64,000 nt of DNA, from positions 374,873,868 to 374,937,867 of the forward strand of contig OX422207.1 in assembly GCA_949130495.1 (NCBI GenBank), read 5' to 3'. Positions within the stretch are counted from its first letter, which is position 1, and every line of letters begins with the position of its first letter. Position numbers and translations under genes: made by a program. Positions 39,180 to 51,400 of the stretch are shown here, in pieces. The stretch is from Sambucus nigra (lineage: Eukaryota > Streptophyta > Magnoliopsida > Dipsacales > Adoxaceae). Under the pieces are notes generated by a model. That model did not search any database. It was not told the DNA's origin and worked only from the letters and a program-made list of their open reading frames with translations.

Positions 39180-40545
39180 TTATGCTTAAGTCAATTTTTT
39201 TTCCAAATTTAGGTCGTACACTCCAATTGGGAGCCCCATGAATACGTGGTCGGTTCCTACGGGTCACATTGGTCCCGTGCGAGGCTTTCGTGACTCTTGC
39301 TGGACCGTTTTTTGTTTGTTTTACGTTTTCACCGTTCGATGGCATGGTTTTATGCTTAAGTCCAACTCTATACAAATTTACGTCGTACACTCCAACTGCG
39401 ATCCCCGTGACTACGCGGTCGGTTCCTACGAGTCACACTGGTCCCGTGCGAGGTGTTCGTGACTCTTACCGGACCGATTGGTGGATGTTTTATGTTTTCA
39501 CCCTTCGATGGCATGTTTTAATGCTTAAGTCCAATTTTGTGCAAATTTTCATCATACACTCAAATCGGGAGCCCCGTGACTACGTGGTCGTTTCCTACGG
39601 GACAAATTGTTGCCATGCGAGGTGTTCGTGACTCTTACCTAACCGATTTTTGGCTGTTTTACATTTTCACCCTTCGATGTCATGTTTTTATGCTTAAATC
39701 TTATTTTGTGCAGATTTACGTCGTACACTCAAACTGGGAGCTCCGTGACTGCGCGGTCGGTTCTTATGATTCACATTGGTCCCATGTGATGCGTTCGTGA
39801 CTCTTACCGGACCAATTTGTTACTGTTTTACGTTTTAACCCTTCTATGGCATATTTTTATGCTTAAGTCTATTTTTTTACAAATTCACGTCGTACGCTGA
39901 AATCGGAGCTCCGTGAATATGTGGTTGGTTCCTACGGGTCACATTGGTCCCGTGCGATGTGTTCGTGACTCTTACGGGACCATTTCGTGGATGCTTCATG
40001 TTTTCACCCTTCGATGGCATGTCTTTGTCCTTAAGTCCAATGTTTTATAAGTTTACGTCGTACACTCCAATCGGGAGCCACGTGACTACGCGGTCGGTTC
40101 CTACGAGTCATATGGGTCCCGTGGGAGGTGTTCGTGACTCTTACGAGACCGTTTTGAGTCTTTTTTATGTTTTCATCCTTCGATGGCATTTTTTTATGCT
40201 TAGGTCTAACTTTTTGCAAATTTACGTCGGACACTCAAATCGGGAGCCACGTGACTACGAGGTCAGTTCCTACGGGTCACATTGGTCCTGTGTGAGGGGT
40301 TTGTGACTCTTACGGGACCGTTTTGTGTTTATTTTACGTTTTCATCCTTGGATGGTATGTTTTCATGCTTAAGCCTAACTTTTTATGAATTTACATCGTA
40401 CACTCTAACCGGCAGCCCCGTGACTATGCAATTGGTTCCTACGGGTCACGATGGTCCCGTGCGAGGCGTTCGTGACTCTTACGGGACCATTTTTTGTTTG
40501 TTTTACATTTTCACCCTTCGATGGCATGTTTTTGTGCTTAAGTCT
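39180..40545. repeat. Higher-order block delta, copy 2
   Basis: Partner of 34790-36155 at offset 4,390-4,391 bp. The match ends abruptly near 40560-40575, immediately before an unusual cluster of substitutions (about 40577-40607) in the next monomer. Confidence 0.8.
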
Positions 40546-43500
40546 AACTTTTTACAAATTTACATCGTACACTCTAATCTGGAGCCCCTTGAGGACATGA
40601 TCTCTTCCTACGAGTCACATTGGTCCCGTGCGAGGTCTTCGTGACTCTTACTAGACGGTGTTGTGTTTTTTTATGTTTTCACCTATCGATGGAGTGTTTT
40701 TATTCCTAAGTCTAACTTTTTGCAAATTTACATCGTCCACTCCAACCGGGAGCCCCGTGACTATGCGATCAATTCCTACGGGTCACATTGGTCCCGTGCG
40801 AGGCGTTTTTGACTCTTACAGGACCGTTTTGTGTTTGTTTTATGTTTTCACCCTTTTATGGCATATTTTTATTCGTATATCTAACTTTTTGCAAATTTAC
40901 GTCGGACACTCAAATCGGGAGCCCCGTGACTATGCAATCAGTTCCTACGGGTCACGATGGTCCCGTGCGAGGCGATTGTGACTCTTACGGGACCATTTTG
41001 TGTTTGTTTTACGTTTTCACCTTTCAAGGGCATGTTTATATGCTTAAGTCCAACCTTTTGCAAATTTACATCGTACCCTTCAACCAAGAGCTCCGTTAAT
41101 ACCCGGTCGATTCCTACGAGTCACATTGGTCCCGTGCGAGGTGTTTGTGACTCTCATCGAACTGATTTGTGGTTGTTTTAGGTTTTCACCCTTCGATGGA
41201 ATGCTTTTATGCTTAAGTCAAATTATTTGGAAATTTACGTCGTGAACTCAAATCGGGAGCCCCGTGATTACGCGATCGTTCCTACAGGTCACAATAGTCC
41301 CGTGCGAGGTGTTCATGACTCTAATGGGACCGTTTTGTGTTTATTTTACGTTTTCACCCTTCGATGGCATATTTTTATGCTGAATTCTAACTTTTTGCAA
41401 ATTTACGTCGTACACTCCAACCAAGATCCCCGTGACTACGCGGTCGGTTCCTACGGGTCACATTAGTCCCGTGCGAGGCGTTCGTGACTTTTACGGGAAC
41501 TTTTTGTGTTTATTTTATGTTTTCACCCTTTAATGGAATTTTTTTATGCATAAGTACAACTTATTGTAAATTTACGTCGTATACTGGAACCGGGAGCCCC
41601 GTGACTATGCATTCGGTTCCTACGAGTCACATTGGTCCCGTGCGATGTGTTCGTGACACTTACCTGACCGATTTGTGGCTATTTTACGTTTTCACCCATC
41701 GGTGGCTTGTTTTTAGGGTTAAGTCTAATGTTGTGCAAATATACATCGTACACTCAAACCAGGAGTCCCGTGACTACGCGGTCGGTTCCTATGGGTCACA
41801 TTTGTCCCGTGCGAGGTGTTAGTGACTGTTATAGGACTGATTTGTGGCTGTTTTACATTTTCACCCTTCGATGGCTTATTTTTACGCTTTAGTCTAATTT
41901 TGTGCAAATTTACGTTGTACATTCAAACCGGGAGCCCCGTGACTACCCTGTCGTTACCTACGGGTCACATTAGTCCCGTGCGAGGTGTTCGTGAATCTTA
42001 CGGGACCGTTTTGTGTTTGTTTTACATTTTCACCCTTTGATGGCATATTTTTATTCTTAAGTCTAATTTTTTGCAAATTTGCATCGTACACTCAAACTAG
42101 GAGCCCCGTGACTACGCGGTCGATTTCTACGGGTCACATTAGTCCCCTGCGAGGTGTTTGTGACTCTTACGGGACCGTTTTGGGTTTATTTTATGTTTTC
42201 ACCCATCGATGGCATATTTTTATGCTTAAGTCTAACTTTTTGCAAATTTACGCCGTACACTCAAATCGGGAGCCTCGTGACTACTCGGTCGGTTCCTACA
42301 AGTCACATTGGTCCCGTGCGAGGCGTTCGTGATTCTTACGGAACCGTTTTGTCATTTTTTTACATTTTCACCCTTGGATGGTATTTTTTATGATTAAGTC
42401 AAACTTTTTGCAAATTTACGTTGTACACTCCAACCGGGAGCCCCATGACTACGCCGTCGGTTCCTACGGGTCACATTGGTCTCGTGTGAGGCGTTCATGA
42501 TTCTTATGCGACCGTTTTGTGTTTCTTTTAAGTTTTCACCCTTCGACGGCATTTTTTTTGCTGAAGCCTGACGTTTTGAAAATTTACGTCGTACACTCCA
42601 ACCGGGAGCCCCGTGACAACGCGGTCGGTTCTTACGGGTCACGATGGTCCCGTGTGAGGCTTTCGTGACTCTTACGGGACCGTTTTGTGTTTATTTTACG
42701 TTTTACCCTTCAGTGGCATGTTTTTCTTATGTAAGTCCAACTTTTTGCAAATTTACATCGTACACTCCAATCGGAAACCCCGTGACTATCCGGTCAGTTC
42801 CTACGAGTCACATTGGTCCCGTGCGATGTGTTCATGACTCTTACCGGACCGATTTGTGGTTGTTTTATATTTTCACCCTTCGATGGCATGTTTTTATGCT
42901 TACGTCTAATTTTGTGCAAATTTACGTTGGACACTCAAACCAGGAGCCGCGTGACTATGCGATCCGTTCCTACGGGTCACATTAGTCCTGTGCGAGGTGT
43001 TAGTGACTCTTACGAGACGATTTTGTGTTTGTTTTACATTTTCACCCTTCGATGGCATTATTTTATGCTTCAGTCTAACTTTTTCCAAATTTAAGTCGTA
43101 CACTCCAACCGGGATCTCCGTGACTATGCGATCGGTTCCTACGGGTCATATTAGTCCCGTGCATGGTGTTCGTGACTCTTACAGGACTGTTTTGTGTTTG
43201 TTTTTTATTTTAACCCTACAATGGCATGTTTTTATCCTTAAGTTTAACTTTTTCAAAATTTATGTCGTACACTCAAACTGGGATCCCCGTGACTATGTGG
43301 TCGATTCCTACGGGTCACATTAGTCCCGTGCGAGGCGTTTGTGACTCTTATAGGACCGATTTGTGGCTGCTTTATGTTTTCACCCTTCGATGGCATGCTT
43401 TTATGCTTAAGTCTAATTTTGTGGAAATTTTCGACGTACACTCAAAACGAGAGCCCCTTGAATACGCGGTCGGTTCCTACGGGTCACGATGGTCCCGTAC

Positions 43501-44018
43501 GAGGCGTTTGTGACTCTTACGGGACCGTTTAGTGTTTGTTTTACATTTTCACCCTTCGAGGGCATGCTTTTAGGCTTAAGTCCAACCTTTTGAAAATTTA
43601 CGTCCTACCTTTCAACCAGGAGCTCCGTTACTACCCCGTCGATTCCTACGAGTCACATTGGTCCTATGCGAGGCGTTCATGACTCTTACGTGACCATTTG
43701 TGGCTGTTTTACATTTTCACCCTTAGATGGCATGTTTTTAAGCTTACGTCCAAATAATCGTAAATTTACGTCGTACACTCAAATCGGGAGCCTCGTGACT
43801 ACGCGGTCGGTTCCTACGAGTCACATTGGTCCCGTGCGAGGTGTTCGTGACTTTTATCGGACCGATTTGTGGCTATTTTATGTTTTCACCGTTTGATGGC
43901 TTGTTTTTATGCTTAAGTCTAATTTTGTGCAAATATACGTCGTACACTCAAACTGGGATCCCCGTGACTACGCTGTCGGTTTCTACGGGTCACATTGGTC
44001 CTGTGTGAGGCATTCGTG
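40546..44018. repeat. Satellite stretch with no long partner block identified
   Basis: About 20 monomers in normal phase, including TCGTACCCTTC (about 41080) and TCCTACCTTTC (about 43610) monomers and two ATATAC monomers (about 41740 and 43930). A chance TTTTAGGGTT lies at 41711. I see no gene, RNA gene or mobile element. Confidence 0.85.
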
Positions 44019-44524
44019 ACTCTTACAGGACTGATTTGTGGCTGTTTTATGTTTTCACCCTTCGATGGCATATTTTTACGCTTAAGTTTAATTTTGTACA
44101 AATTTTGTTGTACACTCAAACCGGGAGCCCCGTGACTACGCGATTGGTTCATATGAGACACATTGGTCCCGTGCGAGGCGTTCGTGACTCTTATGGTACC
44201 GTTTTGTGGTTGTTTTACATTTTCACCCTTCTAGGGTATATTTTTAAGCTTAAGTCTAATTTTGTCCATATTTATGTCGTACAGTCAAACTGGGAGCCCC
44301 ATGACTATGCGGTCGGTTCCTACGGGTCACATTAGTCCCGTGCGAGGTGTTCGTGACTCTTAAGAGACCGTTTTGTGTTTATTTTACATTTTCACCCTTC
44401 TATGGCATATTTTTATGCTTAAGTATAATTTTGTGCAAATTGACGTCGTACACTCAAACCGGGAGCCCCATGACTACGCGATCACTTCCTACGGGTCACA
44501 TTAGTCCCGTGCGAGGTGTTCGAG
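44019..44524. repeat. Three-monomer tandem duplication, copy 1
   Basis: Three monomers repeated immediately downstream at 506-507 bp. The shared rare variant TAGGGTATATTTTTAAG lies at 44232 and 44739. Order in both copies: a GATTTGTGGCTG monomer, a TAGGGTATA monomer with GTCCATATT, and a CTTCTATGGCATA monomer with AGTATAATTTTGTG. Confidence 0.8.
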
Positions 44525-45031
44525 ACTCTTACAGGACTGATTTGTGGCTGTTTTATGATTTCACCCTTCGATGGAATGTTTTTATGCTTAAGTCTAATTT
44601 TGTACAAATTTTCGTTATACACTCAAACCGGGAGCCCTGTGACTACGCGATTGGTTCCTACGAGACACATTGGTCCCGTGGGAGGCGTTCGTGACTCTTA
44701 CGGTACCGTTTTGTGGATATTTTACATTTTCACCCTTGTAGGGTATATTTTTAAGCTTAAGTCTAATTTTGTCCATATTTATGTCGTCCACTCAAACTGG
44801 GAGCCCCGCGACTATGCGATCGGTTCCTACGGGTGACATTAGTCCCGTGCGAGGTGTTCGTGACTCTTATGAGACCTTTTGCGTTTATTTTACATTTTCA
44901 CCCTTCTATGGCATATTTTTATGCTTATGTATAATTTTGTGAAAATTTACATTGTACACTCAAACCGGGAGCCCCATGACTACGTGATCAGTTCCTACGG
45001 GTCACATTAATCCCGTGCGAGGTGTTCGTTA
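44525..45031. repeat. Three-monomer tandem duplication, copy 2
   Basis: Second copy of 44019-44524. The breakpoints fall around ACTCTTAC, monomer positions about 64-72: the sequence to the left matches the end of the unit and the sequence to the right matches its start. The next monomer begins with the CTTACGGGTTCG variant (M0 of the cassette). Confidence 0.75.
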
Positions 45032-45199
45032 CTCTTACGGGTTCGTTTTGTGTTTATTTTATGTTTGCACCCTTCGAAGGTATGTTTTTATGCTTAAGTC
45101 AAACTATTTTCAAATTTATATCGTACAATCCAACCGGGAGCCCAATGACTACACGGTCGGTTCCTACGGGTCACATTGGTCCTGTGCGAGGCCTTCGTG
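45032..45199. repeat. Cassette monomer M0 left of the epsilon duplication
   Basis: One monomer with ACGGGTTCG, TATGTTTGCACCC, TTCGAAGGTATG and the AATCCAACCGGG variant. It is absent at the epsilon1/epsilon2 junction (48446) but reappears after epsilon2 (51692), so an exchange removed exactly this unit at the internal junction. Confidence 0.8.
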
Positions 45200-45249
45200 A
45201 CTCTTACTGAACCGTTTTGTGTTTGTTTTACATTTTCACCGTTCAATGG

Positions 45250-46050
45250 CATGGTTTTATGCTTAAGTCCAACTTTATACAAATTTACGCCGTACACTCC
45301 AACTGGGATCCCCGTGACTACGCGGTCGGTTCCTACGAGTCACATTGGTTCCGTGCGAGGTGTTCGTGACTCTTATCGAACCGATTGGTGGATGTTTTAG
45401 GTTTTCACCCTTTGAAGGCATGTTTTAATGCTTAAGTCCAATTTTGTGCAAATTTTGATCATACACTCAAATCGAGAGCCCCGTGACTACATGGTCGGAT
45501 CATATGGGACACATTGGTGTCGTGCGAGGTGTTCGTGACTCTTACCTAACCGATTTTTGGCTGTTTTATGTTTTCACCCTTCGATGTCATGTTTAGATGC
45601 TTAAGTCTTATTTTGTGCAAATTTACGTCGTACACTCAAACTAGGAGCTCCGTGACTGCGCGGTCGGTTCTTATGACTCACATTGGTCCCATGTGATGCG
45701 ATCGTGACTCTTACCAGACCGTTTTGTTGCTGTTTTTTGTTTTCACCCTTCTATGGAATATTTTTATGCTTAAGTCTAATTTTTTGTAAATTCTCGTCGT
45801 ACACTGAAATCGGGAGCGCCGTGACTATGCGGTTGGTTCCTACGGGTCACATTGGTCCCGTGCGAGGTGTTCGTGACTCTTACGGGACCGTTTTGTGACT
45901 GTTTTATGTTGTCACCCTTCGATGGCATGTTTTTATGCTTAAGTCCAACGTTTTGCAAATTTACGTCGTACACTCCAACTGGGACCCTCGTGACTACGCG
46001 ATCGGTTCCTACGAGTCAAATTGGCCCCGTGCGAGGTGTTCGTGAATCTT
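45250..46050. repeat. M1-M4 monomer cassette, example copy
   Basis: M1 has CATGGTTTTATG and CTTTATAC. M2 has GATTGGTGGATG and TTTTAATGC. M3 has GATTTTTGGCTG, GATGTCATG and CTTATTTTGTG. M4 has GTTTTGTTGCTG and CTTCTATGG. This order recurs, sometimes with losses, with M1 (CATGG, or CATAG at 51911) at 34952, 39343, 45250, 46977, 48496, 50223, 51911, 54447, 57314, 59169 and 61184. Left of 34 kb M1 occurs once (18578) and without M2. Confidence 0.8.
45854..45889. other. Perfect 8-bp dyad (hairpin/cruciform potential) in one monomer
   Basis: GGTCCCGT at 45854-45861 is the exact reverse complement of ACGGGACC at 45882-45889, leaving a 20-nt loop. This is monomer positions 43-50 and 71-78. The same dyad is intact in many monomers, for example 20026-20061 and 50826-50861, and is weakened by one base where the left arm starts AGTCCC or where CpG decay has changed an arm. 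Short dyads able to extrude hairpins are reported in centromeric satellites of several eukaryotes. Whether this one forms in vivo is unknown. Confidence 0.75.
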
Positions 46051-46499
46051 ACAGGACCGTTTTGTGTTTGTTTTATGTTTTCACCCTACAATGGCATGTT
46101 TTTATGCATCAGTCTAACTTTTTTTAAATTTATGTCGTACACTCCAATCGGGATCCCCGTGACTACGCGGTCGGCTCCTACGGGTCACATTAGTCCCGTG
46201 CATGGTGTTCGTGACTCTTACGGGACGGTTTTCTGTTTGTTTTTCTTTTTCATCCATCGATGGCATGTTTTTATGCTTAAATTTAACTTTTTCAAAATTT
46301 ACGTCGTACACTCGAACCGGGAGCCCCGTGACTACGCGGTCGGTACCTACCGGTCACATTGGTCCCGTGCGAGGCGTTCATGACTCTTACGGGACCGTTT
46401 TGTGTTTGTTTTACATTTTCACCCTTCGATGGCATATTTTTATGCTTAAGTCTAACTTTTCACAAATTTACATCTTACATTCAAACCGGGAGCACCGTG

Positions 46500-46560
46500 A
46501 CTACACGGTCAGTTTCTACAGATCACATTAGTCCTCTGCGAGATGTTCGTGACTACTCGG
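46500..46560. repeat. Monomer truncated at the internal CGTGACT repeats
   Basis: GTTCGTGACT (position 61-67 copy) continues as ACTCGGTCAG, which normally follows the position 9-15 copy of CGTGACT in the next unit. About 120 bp are lost. The 7-bp repeat is the only homology needed. The same lesion is in epsilon2 near 49791-49800, so it predates the 3,246-bp duplication. Confidence 0.85.
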
Positions 46561-46804
46561 TCAGTTTCTACGAGTCAAATTGGTCCCGTGCGAGGCGTTC
46601 GTGACTCTTACGGGACTGTTTTGTGGCTGTTTTATATTTTCACCCTTGGAAGGCATGTTTTAATGCTTCAGTCTAACTTTTTACAAATTTAAGTCGTACA
46701 CTCCAACCGGGATCCCCGTGACTACGCGGTCGGTTCCTAAGGGTCATATTAGTCCCGTGCATGGTGTTCGTGACTCTTACGGGACTGTTTTGTGTTTGTT
46801 TTTC

Positions 46805-46885
46805 ATTTTAACCCTACGATTTGTGACTCTTCTTGGACCAATTTGTGACTGCTTTATGTCGTACACTCCCCGTGACTACACGATC
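46805..46885. repeat. Scrambled monomer with three internal deletions
   Basis: ACCCTACGAT jumps to TTGTGACTC (about 120 bp lost), GCTTTATG jumps to TCGTACACTC (about 57 bp lost) and ACACTC jumps to CCCGTGAC (about 11 bp lost). The remnant keeps the order of the satellite but only short pieces of it. The same sequence recurs 3,246 bp downstream (about 50051-50131). Confidence 0.85.
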
Positions 46886-48445
46886 GGTTCCTACGGGTCA
46901 CACTGGTCCTGTGCGAGGCCTTCGTGACTCTTACTGGACCGTTTTGTGTTTGTTTTACGTTTTCACCGTTCGATGGCATGGTTTTATGCTTAAGTCCAAC
47001 TTTATACAAATTTACGTCCTACACTCCAACTGGGATCCCCGTGACTACGCGATCGGTTCCAACGAGTCACATTGGTCCCGTGCGAGATGTTCGTGACTCT
47101 TACTGAATCGATTGGTGGATGTTTTACGTTTTCACCCTTCGATGGCATGTTTTAATGCTTAAGTCAAATTTTGTGCAAATTTTCATCATACACTCAAATC
47201 GAAACCCCGTGACTACATAGTCGGTTCCAACGGGACACATTGGTGTCGTGCGAGGTGTTCGTGACTCTTACCTATCCGATTTTTGGCTGTTTTACGTTTT
47301 CACCCTTCGATGTCATGTTTTTATGCTTAAGTCTTATTTTGTGCAAATTTACGTCGTACACTCAAACTGGGAGCTGCGTGACTGCGCGGTTGGTTCTTAT
47401 GACTCACATTGGTCCCATGTGATGCGATCATGACTCTTACCGGACCGTTTTGTTGCTGTTTTACGTTTTCATCCTTCTATGGCATATTTTTATGCTTAAG
47501 TCTAATTATTTACAAATTCACGTCGTACACTGAAACCGGGAGCTCCGTGACTTTGCGGTTGGTTCCTACGGGTCACATTGGTCCCGTACGAGGTGTTCGT
47601 GACTCTTACGGGACCGTTTTGTGGCTGTTTTACGTTGTCACCCTTCGATGGCATATTTTTATGATTAAGTCCAATGTTTTGCAAATTTACGTCGTACACT
47701 CCAACTAGGACCCCCGTGACAACGCGATCGGTTCCTACGAGTCACATTGGCCCCGTGCGAGGTGTTCGTGACTCTTATGGGACCTTTTTGTGTTTGTTTT
47801 ATGTTTTCACCCTTTGATGGCATATTTTTATGCTTGAGTCAAAGTTTTTGCAAATTTACATCGTACACTCAAATCGGGAGTCCCGTGACTACGCGGTCAG
47901 TTCCTACAGGTCACATTGGTCCCGTGTGAGGTGTTCGTGACTGTTATGGGACCGTTTTGTGTTTGTTTTAAGTTTTCACCCTTCAATGGCATGTTTTTAT
48001 GCATCAGTCTAAATTTTTCTAAATTTACGTCGTATACTCCAACCGGGATCCCCGTGACTACGCGGTCGGTTCCTACGGGTCACATTAGTCCTATGCATGG
48101 TTTTTGTGACTCTTACGGGACTGCTTTGTGTTTGTTTTTCGTTTTCATCCATCGATGGCATGTTTTTATGCTTAAATTTAACTTTTTCAAAATTTATGTC
48201 GTACACTCGAATTGGGATCCCCGTGACTGCGCGGTCGGTACCTACAGGTCACATTGGTCCCGTGCGAGACGTTCGTGACTCTTACGGGACCGTTTTGTGT
48301 TTGTTTTACGTTTTCACCCTTCGATGGCATATTTTTATGCTTAGTTTAACTTTTTGCAAATTTACGTCGTACACTCAAACCGGGAGCCCCATGACTACGC
48401 GATCAGTTCCTACGGGTCACATTAGTCTCGTGCGAGGTGTTCGTT

Positions 48446-51400
48446 ACTCTTACTGAACCGTTTTGTGTTTGTTTTACGTTTTCACCGTTCAATGGCATGG
48501 TTTTATGCTTAAGTCCAACTTTATACAAATTTACGCCGTACACTCCAACTGGGATCCCCGTGACTACGCGGTCGGTTCCTACGAGTCACATTGGTTCCGT
48601 GCGAGGTGTTCGTGACTCTTATCGAACCGATTGGTGGATGTTTTAGGTTTTCACCCTTTGAAGTCTTGTTTTAATGCTTAAGTCCAATTTTGTGCAAATT
48701 TTCATCATACACTCAAATCGAGAGCCCCGTGACTACATGGTCGGATCATATGGGACACATTGGTGTCGTGCGAGGTGTTCGTGACTCTTACCTAACCGAT
48801 TTTTGGCTGTTTTACATTTTCACCCTTCGATGTCATGTTTAGATGCTCAAGTCTTATTTTGTGCAAATTTACGTCGTACACTCAAACTAGGAGCTCCGTG
48901 ACTGCGCGGTCGGTTCTTATGACTCACATTGGTCCCATGTGATGCGATCGTGACTCTTACCAGACCGTTTTGTTGCTGTTTTTTGTTTTCACCCTTCTAT
49001 GGAATATTTTTATGCTTAAGTCTAATTTTTTGTAAATTCACGTCGTAGACTGAAATCGGGAGCGCCGTGACTATGCGGTTGGTTACTACGGGTCACATTG
49101 ATCCCGTGCGAGGTGTTCGTGACTCTTACGGGACCGTTTTGTGACTGTTTTATGTTGTCACCCTTCGATGGCATGTTTTTATGCTTAAGTCCAACGTTTT
49201 GCGAATTTACGTCGTACACTCCAACTGGGACCCCCGTGACTACGCGATCGGTTCCTACGAGTCAAATTGGCCCCGTGCGAGGTGTTCGTGAATCTTACAG
49301 GACCGTTTTGTGTTTGTTTTATGTTTTCACCCTACAATGGCATGTTTTTATGCATCAGTCTAACTTTTTTTAAATTTATGTCGTACACTCCAATCGGGAT
49401 CCCCGTGACTACGCGGTCGGCTCCTACGGGTCAGATTAGTCCCGTGCATGGTGTTCGTGACTCTTACGGGACGGTTTTCTGTTTGTTTTTCTTTTTCATC
49501 CATCGATGGCATGTTTTTATGCTTAAATTTAACTTTTTCAAAATTTACGTCGTACACTCGAACCGGGAGCCCCGTGACTACGCGGTCGGTACCTACCGGT
49601 CACATTGGTCCCGTGCGAGGCGTTCATGACTCTTACGGGACCGTTTTGTGTTTGTTTTACATTTTCACCCTTCGATGGCATATTTTTATGCTTCAGTCTA
49701 ACTTTTCACAAATTTACATCTTACATTCAAACCGGGAGTGCCGTGACTACACGGTCAGTTTCTACAGATCACATTAGTCCTCTGCGAGGTGTTCGTGACT
49801 ACTTGGTCGGTTTCTACGAGTCAAATTGGTCCCGTGCGAGGCGTTCGTGACTCTTACGGGACTGTTTTGTGGCTGTTTTATATTTTCACCCTTGGAAGGC
49901 ATGTTTTAATGCTTCAGTCTAACTTTTTACAAATTTAAGTCGTACACTCCAACCGGGATCCCCGTGACTACGCGGTCGGTTCCTAAGGGTCATATTAGTC
50001 CCGTGCATGGTGTTCGTGACTCTTACGGGACTGTTTTGTGTTTGTTTTTCATTTTAACCCTACGATTTGTGACTCTTCTTGGACCAATTTGTGACTGCTT
50101 TATGTCGTACACTCCCCGTGACTACACGATCGGTTCCTACGGGTCACACTGGTCCTGTGCGAGGCCTTCGTGACTCTTACTGGACCGTTTTGTGTTTGTT
50201 TTACGTTTTCACCGTTCGATGGCATGGTTTTATGCTTAAGTCCAACTTTATACAAATTTACGTCCAACACTCCAACTGGGATCCCCGTGACTACGCGATC
50301 GGTTCCAACGAGTCACATTGGTCCCGTGCGAGATGTTCGTGACTCTTACTGAATCGATTGGTGGATGTTTTACGTTTTCACCCTTCGATGGCATGTTTTA
50401 ATGCTTAAGTCAAATTTTGTGCAAATTTTCATCATACACTCAAATCGAAACCCCGTGACTACATAGTCGGTTCCAACGGGACACATTGGTGTCGTGCGAG
50501 GTGTTCGTGACTCTTACCTAACCGATTTTTGGCTGTTTTACGTTTTCACCCTTCGATGTCATGTTTTTATGCTTAAGTCTTATTTTGTGCAAATTTACGT
50601 CGTACACTCAAACTGGGAGCTGCGTGACTGCGCGGTTGGTTCTTATGACTCACATTGGTCCCATGTGATGCGATCATGACTCTTACCGGACCGTTTTGTT
50701 GCTGTTTTACGTTTTCATCCTTCTATGGCATATTTTTATGCTTAAGTCTAATTATTTACAAATTCACGTCGTACACTGAAACCGGGAGCTCCGTGACTTT
50801 GCGGTTGGTTCCTACGGGTCACATTGGTCCCGTACGAGGTGTTCGTGACTCTTACGGGACCGTTTTGTGGCTGTTTTACGTTGTCACCCTTCGATGGCAT
50901 ATTTTTATGCTTAAGTCCAATGTTTTGCAAATTTACGTCGTACACTCCAACTAGGACCCCCGTGACAACGCGATCGGTTCCTACGAGTCACATTGGCCCC
51001 GCGCGAGGTGTTCGTGACTCTTATGGGACCTTTTTGTGTTTGTTTTATGTTTTCACCCTTTAATGGCATATTTTTATGCTTGAGTCAAAGTTTTTGCAAA
51101 TTTACATCGTACACTCAAATCGGGAGTCCCGTGACTACGCGGTCAGTTCCTACAGGTCACATTGGTCCCGTGTGAGGTGTTCGTGACTGTTACGGGACCG
51201 TTTTGTGTTTGTTTTAAGTTTTCACCCTTCAATGGCATGTTTTTATGCATCAGTCTAACTTTTTCTAAATTTACGTCGTATACTCCAACCGGGATCCCCG
51301 TGACTACACGGTCGGTTCCTACGGGTCACATTAGTCCTATGCATGGTTTTTGTGACTCTTACGGGACTGCTTTGTGTTTGTTTTTCGTTTTCATCCATCG

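Larger units (their letters stand above)
45200..48445. repeat. Epsilon1: first copy of a recent 3,246-bp tandem duplication
   Basis: Every landmark recurs 3,246 bp downstream: CATGGTTTTATG (45250, partner 48496), GTTTTATGTTG (45901, partner 49147), the truncated monomer at 46548 and the scrambled monomer at 46810. In the first roughly 410 bp I count seven differences (about 98.3% identity), three of them in CpG-derived motifs. The left edge is ACTCTTAC at 45200-45207. To its left the two copies differ at once (CCTTCGTG against GTTCGTT). The unit equals 19.2 monomers because it contains truncated units. Two M1-M4 cassettes lie inside it, at 45.2 and 46.95 kb. Confidence 0.93.

Noticed and set aside
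46805..46885. Insertion of a foreign element in the scrambled monomer
   Set aside because: Every piece is recognisable satellite in the correct order and orientation, so deletions explain it without any inserted sequence.
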